Positions 28,101-42,700 of a stretch of DNA of 64,000 nucleotides are shown piece after piece. A program made the translations under genes and the position numbers. The notes below the pieces were generated by a model that saw nothing but the letters and a program-made list of their open reading frames with translations, searched no databases and was not told the DNA's origin. This stretch comes from Rhopalosiphum padi. Its lineage: Eukaryota; Arthropoda; Insecta; Hemiptera; Aphididae. Each line of letters starts with the position of its first letter. Position 1 is the stretch's first letter. Location: positions 82,217,714 through 82,281,713 of the forward strand of contig NC_083598.1 of assembly GCF_020882245.1 (NCBI RefSeq), written 5' to 3'.

Positions 28101-31100
28101 TATATATCATATAAAAAAATCTTAACTCGTGGTAGTTACGTCTTTATCTTTGCCGGTCGATCGTTGCAATAAATTTCAGAGCCGGGCGCGAGCAGCACGC
28201 GACGCAGTTTCTCAAAAGCGCACAAGCGTTTTCACGCGTGCTGCAATAATAATAATAATAATAATAATAGTTATTATATAGTAAACCTGCCCGTACTTAC
28301 ACGACCGTACCTTATCAACAGACTATGCGCAGAACAATGCGATCGTTGCACAAAAATTCTGCTACACCCAAAGCGCAGAACGATTTATTAAAAGCGAATA
28401 TAAAACATTTAATATTATTATTATCGCAATAAAATTCAAGACGATTTAAATAAATTGCTATTATTCAGAATGTATTGGGATTTAATTTCACCAAAACTAT
28501 AATTCATTATTATTACTTTATTTTTATGTACAAAATGAATCATATGTTTTTTTTTTTATAACGTCACAATTTGAATAATTTGTTGTAAAGGGGCAGGCAT
28601 GGTTTTTAATGCGGTCGTAATGTTACACATATTATGATATACGAGTTTAAATTGACCGATTATATTTCTTATACATAGTTCTTATTCAATAATAAGTAAC
28701 GATCGGGGAAAAATATTAAGTGCACTTATGTACAATTTTATATTTAATATTATCCATAATGTGACTTAATCTTGTAAATTATATAGCAAACATAAAATAA
28801 TACTAGGTAATTTTTGTATAGAGTTATTATATTTTATCGATAAAAGTTGGTTTGCGAGGTTGGGGGGGAGGAAGGAGAGGAGATAATTATTATATTAAAT
28901 ACAAATTAATTATAGCAATAAGAATACTTTATGGTTTGTAGGCCAATGATTTACATAAAACGATGATTTATTTAAATTAAAAATGTGTAAGCAATTTTAG
29001 TTATTTTATACCTATAAAATATAAACATTTTGAACCTGATATACTTGATACATAACTTTTGAATAAATAAAATGTACCCGTATCTTATAACAAGGGTTGT
29101 TTGATAGTTTAATACTTAAATAACTAACAAGTTATAATTAAATAACCACGTTTTGTACAGTAACTATGTATTTGTATTTTGTACAGAAAATAAATTAAGT
29201 GGGTATAATAAATTATGGCAAAACGCCAGTTAATAAAAAAAAAAAGTAATTTGCACTTAACACGAAATATGATTAAAAAAAATCTACAAGATTAAAAATA
29301 ATCATTTCGCCTCCAGAATATTGATAGACGTTCATATACGTAAATAAAAACGACTTGGATTCCGAACTTCGTGTTTGGCGTTTTATACCGTTAAGTATAT
29401 TTATGACAATATTATTATTATAACTAAGAAACACGAACGATTAATGATTTAGTCTGATCGATTCGAACTGGTATTATACATATAATATGGGCACTCTCGC
29501 TTACGATCTTAATGGGTAGGTATTTAAAATTTATTATGATCGTATCGTAAAATTCATAATACGATTATTTTGTTTATATTTTTTTTTTTTTCGTTAACTC
29601 GTTTAAACTATGACGTAACACCACAAAACACATATTATTTGACCCAATTGTTTTTTTATTTTAATTTTTAATTACTCGTAATAATAATATTCATGATTGA
29701 ACACGCGCCGCATACGTAGGTACGTATGGTATGGTCGTACTACGTATGGTTGCACGCCCCGCGCTGCAGTAGTTGTACGCGCATAACTTATTTGTAAGAC
29801 CGAACATGTCCTGCAGAATGGGTGGGCCCTAATAACGAGAATAATAAAAAATAAAAAAAAAACCCATCGGCCGTATAGCACCGGACAACTACGATACGAT
29901 CGTGTACGACAATGTCGTTTTTCGTGCTCGACACCGCCGTTCTGACACACGACAATTATATATTGGCATGTGTCTGCAGTCACGGTCACTATCAATTTTC
30001 TTATCGAACAATATCTTATGAACATAATATAATATAATACATATACATGTTACGCATACAGTGTTGTACACGGTACGCTGATATAATATTGTTAAGTATA
30101 TATATATACGTATATGTAAATAACCTATCAATATCAATCATAACAATATTAATATAAAAATACAAAAACAAAAAAACACTTTTACTTTTTAGTAATATCA
30201 TTATGTAGGTACATACGCGTATAATATATGCACATTATTAAATAATTGAAATTTAAGATTTATGTGCGTTTAAGAAATATTATTGTGTACGACAGATTTA
30301 AATATAATAATAATAATAATATATATCTACTCGTTTCTTTTCCCTCGTCGAGACCAAACCGATTTTCAACAATTGTATATACTGAGTTCGGAAAATGCAT
30401 TCATGGGGTACGATGGATATACGATGGTTTTATATTCGCGGATATTTTTTTTTCAGTAGGAAGGTTTTTATCTGAATACGCGTGTTGTATTTCACAACAT
30501 ATCACAATAATATTATGCAGTGTTACGTTGTATATTATGGATAACAAGCTACCTATGAGTGATACACTATGTTGGAACGTTTATATTGTATAATACTGTT
30601 GAATATATAATTTTTTTAGTTCTTGGAAGGGTGCGTATATACTACAAGCCCCCAACACTCCTCTCTCTAAAGTTACGACCTAAACGTTATTGGATATTGT
30701 GTATTAATCGATAATAATATGAAGTAAAAGTATTCATTCATATTTAACCTATAAAAAGATTGAATTAATTAATTTCATTATTAGCCGGAGCGTAAGATTT
30801 TTTTTTTTAATAAAATTATTATGCAATTTTTTTTATTATTATTATTTGCTAAACGGTCATATACGTACCTAGCTTAATATGTTATATTATAATTTAATAT
30901 TAAATAAGTGACGGTTAATGTAAGGGACAGCTGTTTTTATAATATATTAATATTTAATATATTGATGTAACCAGAGATTCGGTGAAAGCTCGTTGATCAC
31001 AACGATATACATCAAATAACAATACAATATAATATAATAACATGCGTAGTACCTACCTAGTACCTATATAATTATTAGGTACAATGTCTTATGCATATTT

Positions 31101-34100
31101 TAAGATAAAAATTGTTTTAAAGTATAAAATAATTATCTATATATTTAAATCGAATAGTATATAAGACTTATTATCTAAAATTCTTAATAATTAATGATTT
31201 TCATTTAAGCCTATTTATATATTATATGTTTGTTTTTTCAATTTTGTGTTTTATTTTTAATGTTATGACTTTATAAGACTAAAGCAATTTTTTGTTATGA
31301 ATTATGAATGGATTTTTATTCGCAAAAATAAATACCATGATTTTTTTTCTTTAAAATTATGTAGGTACACTCATTAACCTGTTGGTAACTTGTGTTGTGA
31401 CATGGTAATTTAAAGATAAAAAAATCACTATGTCAACCTTATTAATTACTTTATTTTAGTATGTAATTGCATTGTACTTACGCCTTTCGCTTGAAATATC
31501 TGATAAAATTTTTGTAAGCTTATAGGTTGATCACCACAGAGCACGTAAGCCACACTTTCTAACTGTTCAGCTAAATCTCCTTGTTTTTCTTCCCTGTTGA
31601 AAACATCATACATTTAGATAAAATTTCGGTCTTATAATATAATATATAGAGTTACATCATTAGGAAGAATTATACATAGTAGAAATTATATAATATAAAC
31701 ACGTCTTAGTTTTATTATAGGTTTTTTTTTTTATTGTAGCAGATTCTTACTGATCTAAGATTTTTCAGAATTGTACATTATAAAATACTCTAAATTAAAA
31801 TCGTATTTATGACTCAGGAAGAAAAGTAAGAGTATATAAGTATACTTTTTATTATTTCAATATATATTATATGAATAAAATATCGTACTGTATTCCCTAA
31901 AAAATGTACTAATTGAAGGAAATTTAAACTAGACGATAACAAATACAATACATTTAAAATTGGAAATCGTAGTTTTATCGTTGGCCAAAAATCAGTTTGG
32001 TTATAATACTTTTTTTTAATTTTTATAGGTAGAATGTGCGTCTATTCATCTTGTACTCCACCTACAATAATTACAATCATAATCATTATACTGGAGGTTA
32101 TAGCACACTCGTATTTTAATTTTTTACGAGTACAGAAAATAATCAATTTACACCCGATAAATTTTAATTATCCGTTGCCAAATCATCGTGAAACAAAATC
32201 TTATATTATAATATACTATTTTTATTATGTGTATGGGTGTTGTAAAGTAAAACGAGCCATTAAAATTATACAATATCTAAAAAAAAAAAAACGCTAATTA
32301 AACGCCACACGTTTTTTTTTTTTTATTATGATTTCTATCGTTTTTTGTAGAGATGTCGAACTTGATTGCAGTCAAGTTGAGCAATATATTCCTCAAAATC
32401 GACATAATAGTCGTATTTATGAACGCGACCATGTGTATTTATGGGAAACGCTGCACCGGAGGACCAGAGGTTTCTCAATAAGGAGCACCGGCGTGACTGC
32501 TGCAGCGCTGCGTATTATATCTAAAGCCGATTGCCACACAATCGGTGGAAGTTATACTTCATGTGCACACTACACACACGGGCCCGGGCATTAGACGCCG
32601 CGAGTTTCCGACCTGACCAGATCAGAAGCGGGATAAGGCGTGCTCTCGTATTTTTTTTTATTATTATTTTTTTTTTATCCTTAATTCTAAAACAAAAGAA
32701 ACCTGTTCTGACATGAGCACCGTGTGCCGTAAGTCTGAGGTGTCATATTATTATTGTTGTTTACGGACTCTCGTGTTAATAATACGGGGCACGGCCGATG
32801 AGAATATAGTGTTGTCCGGCACGCCATTTAAAAATATAGGCATATTATTAAAATAATCTCGAGGATAAGACAAACCGGTAAAATTTAGGTGTTTATACGG
32901 TATTTCTCCATACGAATCTGTGTCAATTAGTAGGTAATCATTTTAGACTAGCAATAATATAATATATATATTTATTATAGACAAACTAATGCACGATACG
33001 CATAATATTATTTTCTACGCATTTCTTCAAATTTAATCCGTAAAACCATTGATTATAAATACTAGTAAATACTAGTATTTATAATCAATGGTATACCGTT
33101 CAAAAAATGGAAACGGTTTGTATTAATTATCTTTATCGCCGTTGCTGTTTCGAGGTACATAACTTATAGGCGGACACCATGTTATGAAAATTAACAGACT
33201 TTTAAAATGTTAAGTATTACGAAGTATTATCGTACAGTTATTATTATTGCTTTTTTTTTTTGCGTATCGAATTCGCTGACTCACTGTACTGCAGTGTTAT
33301 ACCTATGTGTATTATATATATACACTGCTGTTGGGACCGTAGGAGATGATTTATAAGATTTTTATTAATGGTTACAACAAGTTCTCGCGCTTCGGATAAA
33401 TTCGTAAAATCAAATCCTATATAATATGAGTGTTATTTTTTTTTCGCTTTCTACTCAACGCACCTTTTGCCGGAGTCCGGCTACTGAATATATCAACTGC
33501 AGATTAATGGGCACATTGCGGAAACCGCTGGACAGTGATCAATATAAACCGCCAACCGGTTCGACCCACGTCGCCACAGCCAGTCGTATTGGAAACCATC
33601 GTGATAACGACTAATTAGAGCGAATAATAATTAAAAGATAAACACATATATAATAAAAAATTATAATATGGTTTGAGAATTATACGTGCACTTATATTTG
33701 TCTAACCGAACACCGCTAGTTCGCGTGTATGTGTAATATGTATGTTGTGCTGCAGTCTCGGAAAAATCATATTTTATTATTGTTGACACGTATAATTTAG
33801 AAACTTTTTTAAGTCGTCGGTTTGGCACAATAGGTGCTATCATAAAAGATACTACTATTAAAAAATATATATATAATAAAATAAAACGTTTAAATCACTA
33901 TTAGGCATTAGTAATGGAGACTTTAATGCCGGAAACCACAAAATATGGACAGTATTAATTTTTCATCCGAAACGATTTTTATTATTTCTTAATCTCATAC
34001 AAAATTATATTTCATTGTTAAGATGGAATTAATTAGGTTATATACAATATACAATATAAATATATACATAGATATAAAGATATAATACATTTTTGTTTTT

Positions 34101-37100
34101 AAATCACGTCCATACAAACTCATACATACATAATTATGTGTTAGTACCTGTAATGTGTGTTATTATTGAAAATAACCCTGGGAAATGTATTTTTAATTTC
34201 GGTATTTGATAGAGACAAAAAATGTAATAGATTTAGCTTATATACTTCTTCATTTTTTAGTAAATTTTACATTAAATTTAAAATAGTGTATAATATTAAT
34301 TATTATTGTTGATGGAAATTAATAATATAGGTGGATCATGGACAGTATCTTAATTTTTATTTTATAAAATTAAAAACCTACATTCATATAACGAATTTAA
34401 GTACTTTTTAAATTAATTCTAAATAGTACAATACATCGAAAAGTTCCTAGTTAATGTATTATAACTGCTGCTATACTAATATATCTATAAATATATCCGA
34501 TAAATGTATATCTTACTTGGTCAACGTTATAATTACTTTAAATAATATTTATTTGGTTATGTTAAGACAAACATATTATACAATTATTTTATAACTGTTA
34601 TACATTATAAAAAAATATGTACTATGAAATGAAAAAAAAAAGTAAAACCACCTGCTAAGCAATGGTTCGCGACATGATTATCGGAGAATTTGATCTTGAA
34701 AACAGCTTGTGGTACACATGATAAATGCCGTGGGAAACATCGCACAGTAGTCTTAGTCTTGGACACAAATCAAAGCAGTTTGATTAGTATGATTAGTTGT
34801 AAAGCATGTTAACAACGGTTCGCTTACATACAGCTTTCCTAAAATAAGTACATTTAATTCGATATGGTCGTATTATTGTAATCAATTTATTTTCACTAGA
34901 AATTGATAAAAGTAAAAGAAAGTTCCGAGATACCTAATTAAATATTTTTTTTTCTTACAAATAGTTCGATATTCGTCTAATGACGATTTCCTCGTTTACA
35001 TTTAAAGAGAAAACTAAGCATTTTTGGGTTGATATGGGAAAATTAAATGATGTAGAAAGTTCTGAAAATTTAAATTTTGTAAGACTAAATATTTTTGATA
35101 AATGCGGGCAATCGATCTATACACAATATAACAGTCATAAAACTCGATTTAATTTTACATAGTTATAACATATAATATTTAAATAATTATACTATAAGTA
35201 AAATATTTATACAAGTGTCAATAACTTTTTATATGATTATAAGTTCTTAGTAAAATGAATCCATTAGCGTTGACAGTTGAAAATTCAGAAATAATTTTGT
35301 AAATATTCTCTTTCTATCATCTGTTGATTCTCATTAAATACTTAGATGTTTTTACGTTGGCTATGATTCAGACAATAATATTGTTTTCCTTTGCTCCGAC
35401 AATTAATTACTATGCAAATATCGTTGACTCGTGTTGTCTGATCTACGTACAAAATACATTTATTTGAACAGAAACTGGCAGCGAGCCTAGTGTGTACAGT
35501 GTAAACTGAATAGTGAAAGAAATTAAAAAAAAATTACCAATAAAACGCAAAAAAGAAATATCTACGACCACGCAACTCCATCAGCCTCAGTTACATCTGT
35601 TTTAATTAACTGCGGATTCCGTATAATTGCAAAATATACATGCAGGTCTTAAACGATATACATTCCTAATTACTTTAATTGGATTTAAAATTTACATTTC
35701 CTTCAGTACATTACGACTTACGAGATGGCTACTTATGCGTGATTAGAGCAATGATAATATGCACCATATTAATGGCACGGAGCTTACAAGTAACAAACCA
35801 TCTGCGGTTCGTTGTACAATTATTTATGTACCAAGTATATTATCCTACTTATAATGTAAAATAAACATAATTTGTTTTATGTCATTATTTAACACATTTT
35901 TAAAATACAATATAAAAATTATATATGCTTCCTTAAATGGATACCAGCACATAATAAATTTAAATGTTTTACGCGTAAGAAAATGATTTATTTAAAATAT
36001 ATTTTTTTCTCAGAAACTTATAATTTATATTTTTTTGTATTTATGATAGATTTATGATTAATATATTGATAGTTTATTGGTTCTAAAAACTTATTTATAG
36101 TAGGTATTGTATTTATTTTCTGTTCTAAACCTAATCTTAATTCAGTTAACGACATATTTAAAGTTATTGATACTTAAATATTGAACTTATTATTTTAATT
36201 TGCTAAATGTTAAAATTTTATTCCAAAAATATACCAAAAAAATATTATTAATATTTTAAATCTTAAATTATGATACGTCGTATAAAAAAAAATACTTTCA
36301 TGAGAATTTATAATGTTTATAATTTATATAGGTACGTGTCCTAAAAATAAAAATAAATTGGAAATTTTTGTTTTAGTTACAAACTAAATATTACATGTTA
36401 ACATTGAACAAACATATTAAAATTGTTAGTTAGAGTTTAAGTTACATAATATAATATACATGCAATTATATATTATTATCAGTTTAGAAATTTTTCTAAT
36501 ACAAATTGTGCGAGCATCTCAAGACGACTGAAATGCGATTTATAAGGTTATGTAATAAAATAGTTGATCTTAATTTTATGCGTTAATTCTGAATAGTGCT
36601 TCACTGCTATTTTTATTAAATCGATAGTTATCTACAAACTGTGCAGATTCACTTGAGTACCTAATAAATATATTTTAAAAGCATTTTATAAGTAAGATAA
36701 ATTTTAACAGTAAAAATTGATATAAATATGTTGTCTACACAAAATACGCAATTACCACCCGTGTTTAATGTCCGTTTATTTTTTTAATCCTCGTCTTTAG
36801 TACATGTTTATGTTTTATAATCTTTATATGGATACGAGATAACGTCGCTTTTGATTTTATATATATTTTCATTACAACCGGTTAATTTTATCCTTTATGC
36901 ATAAATATTTTAATTAGATTTGACATATTATTAGAAAACACGACAGAAAAAAATAAAAATAAAACATAAAAGTGTTTGCCATATCCAATGTACAAGATAT
37001 TTAGCATGTTATTACTGTAGCCAGTAAATTAAATCTAATTTATTTTTCGTTTTATTTTAAGTATATCACTTATTAATTATTATACGTAATATAATATAGG

Positions 37101-39665
37101 CACTTGCAAATAATCTCATGAAGTATAAAAATATGTCCCTATAATAAGATTAACAAATTTATATGGATATAAAAATTTATTTATTTAATTTGAATAGCAT
37201 ATAATAAATACTGGACCCCACTGAGAAAACTCGTAAAAGAGAACAAATAATAACCTCACCTATTTAGATAAAATTTTAATCAATTTGTAGTGAATTTATT
37301 ATTACACATTTAAATTAAAAAAAAAAAAAAACGTTTTCATTGCTAATGAAGTACCTGCATTATATCTAATATTTCGAAATAAAACATACTCACAGTAATC
37401 TCTCTTTTAATGATTGTATCCATTGTTCTTGTACGAGTACTTTTTCGTTATCTTTATCGAATAATTGAAACAATATTGATAGAACTTCCTGTAAAATAGA
37501 ATAAATAATATTAGAAAACCTTAAGGCATTCAGATTAGGTAAATCTGAATTATTGATCATAATATTATATAAACGTGTTTAAAAGCTATTTTGTTCGTCA
37601 GTTTATTTTTTTTGTTATGTTTTTACGTATCGCAACATAGTGACACGTAGTCACAGAGTGGCACAGTGAATACATTGAAGCAAAAGAAAAATAATCTTTT
37701 AATTTATGCCATACGCATATAAACGAAATAGTTACTCAAAGATTACAAACATTCTTAATAAGTGTATAAAAGATTAAAAAAAAAAAAATTAATCAAACAG
37801 AAGCCCAAGTTTGTTCGGCAGCCCTCGGGTCATGGGATGGTTAATAGTAGTAAATATTTTCGTATACGCCACATCATGCTATTGTGTTATGTTTGGTCTG
37901 ATGTTTGTCGGCCACTAGTGTTTATACGCACAACAAATAGAGAGAAATAATTGAATTTATTTCTTGAAGCCAGTTGATTAATTGACTTGCAGTGCGGTAC
38001 AAGAGGTTGCATTTGGTGCACGATTATGATATTCTTCCGCCCTTGCAGTCATCAGAGACAAGGATCAGAAATTAAAGAATATAACGCTTCATAAAATTTC
38101 ATTAAAATGTAGGTTAGTTTACGTATTTACGCAGATGGGCGTTTATTCCTAAACCATAAAATAAATTAAATCGCGGTCGGGATCTATTTCCCGTTACACG
38201 TGTACGACAAATCTCTAATGCCATTTACATATTTTTTCGACATTTTACTACATATTTAATTAAATTTAATAAAATAACTCGAAGTCCCTGACTTTTACTT
38301 ACATTACTTACATAATACACGTAACATTCAAATCACAAATAAGTATTTTTTCGTAATCTTAATTTCAATAAATTTAGTCCAGAGTGTTTAAAATATGCAT
38401 CGAATATTTAATATCTGGATCAAAAATGAAATATGATAATTTATGATAAACTCGTGACATTTATTGCAATTTTTTCGTTTGAATAATTCAACTGATCTAA
38501 TAAACATTTAATTTTCGACCCAAATATTGTGTGCAGTGTAAAAAAAATGTTTTAAATTTGTTTTTTAAAGTAGATGACGTATAGACTTTATTTGGCATAT
38601 ACCCAATTAACCGTAATACAACAATATTTATGTAATATAGTCTCATAATATATATGCTAAGTGGGTGGTCTAGTATTCATATTTTAGGTGACCTATAAAT
38701 TATAATAATGTTTGGTAAAAAGTTAAATTACGATCGCGATCTATATAATATATACATATATAGGTACTATACCAATTATTACAGCTCAAGTGTGTGCTAT
38801 ATTTATATGTATTTGCGTATTATACTATACGTGATGGATCGAGAACATTATGATGAAATAATTATATGTGTACAGATACTTTGTATAGGTATATTATGTA
38901 TTTTACAATGGACTCTGCAGTGTATACTCGTATACATATATACTGCAGGACGGAATAGGCATAGGTACTCCGTAGGTCGTTCGCAGAAGTTTATGTTTTC
39001 AATATCACACGATTAGGCAAATACATAATATTACATACTCGTAGGTATGAGATATATATGAAGGATATCGTACATATTATACACAGGTGGGAAGGTATAT
39101 AGGTACCTCATACATATACGCATATTATAATCAAACATACATAATATATACAATATTATGCTACATACATGAATCATAAAGCGACGGTTTCGTTTTAATT
39201 ACAAAACAGATATGATATATTATGACTGGCCTAACGGTATATGCGCGGTATGTAATAATATGACGAATACGGCAATTTTCATTTGCGTTTTAACGCAAAA
39301 CGCGTATATTATAATATCATACATAAAAAAATATATATATAAAATTAGACACATATGATATTATATAGATTTATATACAATATATAATATATATAGAATG
39401 TATATATTATAATATAGGTGCTTCATTTATGGCGTAGGTATTGCGGAGTGCGCGTGACCGGAGAATACGGAAAATTATAATATATATTTATGTATAATGT
39501 TTGACACGAGAAAAATATACATCCACACGACCATCACCGCCGCCGTTGCTAAGTGCAAAACATGAAACTACCTGTACGCAGGTATAGTTGGGCCCGCGAG
39601 AAATTATGACGAGAGGAAGAGGGGGAAATTAAACTATTCACACGCACCGCGAACACACTTTATAT

Positions 39666-39704
<39 letters not shown>

Positions 39705-42700
39705 TCATACAGACGGATGTATAGATATCGCGCGGGTATATTATAATGTCTTCTCCGCTAACTGTTGCGGTGTTTGCCGAGCGAAAAAACCGATATTATA
39801 ATAATGTATAATATTATGCGCGGTGTACACGCTGTGGTCGTCACGTCCGTCGGTGTTATAATAATATTTTCAGTCTCGTTTCGCGTCGGATGATGTGCAT
39901 ATTATAATACGTATACACGATGAGGTGCGTAGTGTTTAATATTAAATTGTACTAATAAATATAGGTGTGTTTGTCGGCAGCGGCGGCGGCGGCGGCGTAA
40001 ACATGTGTTGACGTTACATCGCTGAATCGACGGATACATCTCGAGAGTAGAGAAAAAAAAACCATTAACGTGGATAGGTACAACACAGCGATTATAATAA
40101 TAATATTATATACCTCCTCCGAAAACGGGACGCCGAGCTAACCAGTCGTATAATTATTATTATCATTCGTGCAAAGTATGGTAATATACGCACATACGGA
40201 CGTATTATGATGCCCATACCGATTCTATCCGTACAGGTATACTTACCTGTATTATGATAATATCCTCTCACAACGACGACGACGACGGGCCCGTTCGCAC
40301 GTATGCATATATACGTATATAATATTATATCTATGTATATAATATTATGCAAAATCATAATATGATGATGCGTGTTGCGTGTTGAGCGTAAATTAAAATA
40401 TCTAATGCAATAATAATAATCACAACATGCGCGTATCGTCTGCAGGGGTCGGTTATTACAATAATAATCCGTATATTTTAGCGTTTATTTAGCCGCCGAA
40501 GAATTTGCACCTACTTAGTGCTTATATATACTGTATAATAGTTACATGTTTATAGCGTCTATATTTTGAGCGCGTGTTCCCTTTTTTTGAGGTATGGTCG
40601 GTTGAATATCGCACTTGTGTGGGTTAATAAAAAGGCAATGGTCGAATTGCATTCGAGTAAAAACCAAATAACGTTCTAACTGCACACAGGTTAAAAATAG
40701 GTGTTTCAACAAAAGTGTCATGCGTTTTAAACACTTATTTCTCTTCCTACTTACAGGCATAGAAGCGAAAATTATTTTAATCATTGGCGTGGTTAAAAAT
40801 AATTTATTTTTATGTGTATAATTATGTTAATAATATATATATAATATGTTATAGATGGGATATACATTTTTTTAAAACGTTTTTTGAACTTTTCAATTAT
40901 TTTTCGCAGAAACTACAACAAACTGAATTCCTGAAAAATCTGGTAATTGATTTTCGAGCATATACATAACAATATAAGCAGTTATATAATATTCAATTTA
41001 TTAATTTAATTGGTTCACGTATTAATATTACGCTATTATTGCGATAAAGTACGCCATAACATAGGTAAACAAGATTATAGTACTTACGATTAAGTAAAGT
41101 TTTTTTTTTTATTAAGACTTTTTTTTTAAAGGTATGAAATTATTAAGCTATTAACTGCTTTTTATCCGAGTGCAGCTTAATTATTTAATATAATTAATAA
41201 AAAGTGAAATTTTACTATCGCGTTGTTTTCAACCTAAATGGCTAAATGCATTATGTACTCGTATATCATCTGACTGCAATATTTTAGCCCATTTTAGCAT
41301 GGGTACGTTTTTTTGCCTTAAGATTATCATAAGTTATTTGAGCTTACTTTTTAAGCTTGTTTGATTACGGAAGCATAGATTTTTATTTATTTCCGGAAAA
41401 CAAAGATTGTTTTGTAAAGAAAAAAAATAATAAGTTAATATCATTCTATTTTGATTTAAGGGTTTAATATTAAAAACAATTTTTTTTAGTTTTTCAATTA
41501 TTGTATTGTTACCTCACAAAATATTTTATTAATTTAATTTATTCAATAGTCCTATATTTCAATACTTCTATCCAATTATTTCTACTTTTCTCCGTTTTTA
41601 GTAAATACTAAATATTACTTTTTGCACTTCCATCACGAATTTTTAAGTACTTTTGAACAAAATAAGTTGTAACAGAAGTTTAAATGTTTAATGTTTAAGT
41701 TAAGTTAAGTATCATTAAATGGATCCATAATGCATACACAACACATAATAATAGTAAATAAAATTAAAGTATATAGAAATAAACTAATTTGAACATTTTA
41801 TAATCATCTTTATATGAGCAGATGAACTTGACATAGCACGCTAAAATCGGTCTTTGAAATTGTGGTCGTAACTATTTTTACTACCCGCGCAAAACTTCCG
41901 ACGAACTTCCGTTGCGGCACTTCCGTTGGCCGGAAATAATAACAAAGCACGCGCTCACTTTCCGCATCGACGACGAAAGTACGATATTTTCGTGATTGAT
42001 TATCAATAGATTATCATCGCTATTTATAAACTTCTCTACGGCGGTTACCCAGCCGGTTACAGTCGGTTTAACAGGACACTTAACGGACTCGCGACAATGT
42101 CACAATCTTAGTCGCTCGTACACCGTTTGCGGTATTTACATTACACGCGTGCCCATCGGTATAAGTAGCATGCGCCATAACGTTATTATACACACATATA
42201 ATATATACATTATAATATATGCAGGGTTAACACAATAATGACGTTACGCGCAATATTATCGGCGTCATCTTGGATGCGACATAAGTATATGCACACATTT
42301 TATTATATAGAGAGACTTATATTATTGCCCATGTCGTATATATAATATATATACCCAGGTCGCGGTCGTATGACCGCATCGGTGATATTATTATGTTCTT
42401 CGCGCAATAGTCAACTGTATACCTTTGCAGCTGAAGTCATGTGACATCATGCATATCGTACAATATAATAAAAAATAATAATAGATAGGTACGTAATACC
42501 CACAGTGGATCACGATAAACGCGCGTGTCGTTATCGGTTGTAGAAAAAAAAATTGAAAAGAAATCGTTCGACTTGCCGATGTCGATGTGAAATCGGAACA
42601 ATGAAACGTATTTTTATGACTTACAAAAATGCATGCTTGTTTCACGTTTTCGCATTTTGACTGTCATATCGGTATATTATCGTCGAAGAAGAGACGCCGA

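Larger units (their letters stand above)
16534..31481 (-). other. 15-kb Nox5 intron hosting the IR gene
   Basis: Intron between Nox5 exons 3 and 4. Apart from the nested receptor (20212-26399, opposite strand), I found no coding exon, RNA gene or intact transposon. The part at 26470-31480 is AT-rich with microsatellites and a G/A-rich tract near 28860-28885. Confidence 0.7.
31594..37393 (-). other. Nox5 intron 2 (5.8 kb)
   Basis: No exon of a known gene was recognised. It holds a 46-bp-scale palindrome (33045-33092) and an unassigned + strand open frame at 32346-32594; both are listed separately. Confidence 0.6.

Noticed and set aside
28857..28885. G/A-rich tract considered as a G-quadruplex
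   Set aside because: It has a single G7 run and only GG runs elsewhere, so the four-run pattern is not met.
37762..37950. 62-codon + frame near Nox5 exon 2
   Set aside because: It starts from a poly-A/Lys tract and has no domain and no splice context.
37975..38070. Minus-strand ATG peptide MTARAEEYHNRAPN... considered as the Nox5 first exon
   Set aside because: Its only usable donor (CAA|GTCAAT) is poor and the peptide lacks the helix expected before the first EF loop; the exon at 48385 fits better.
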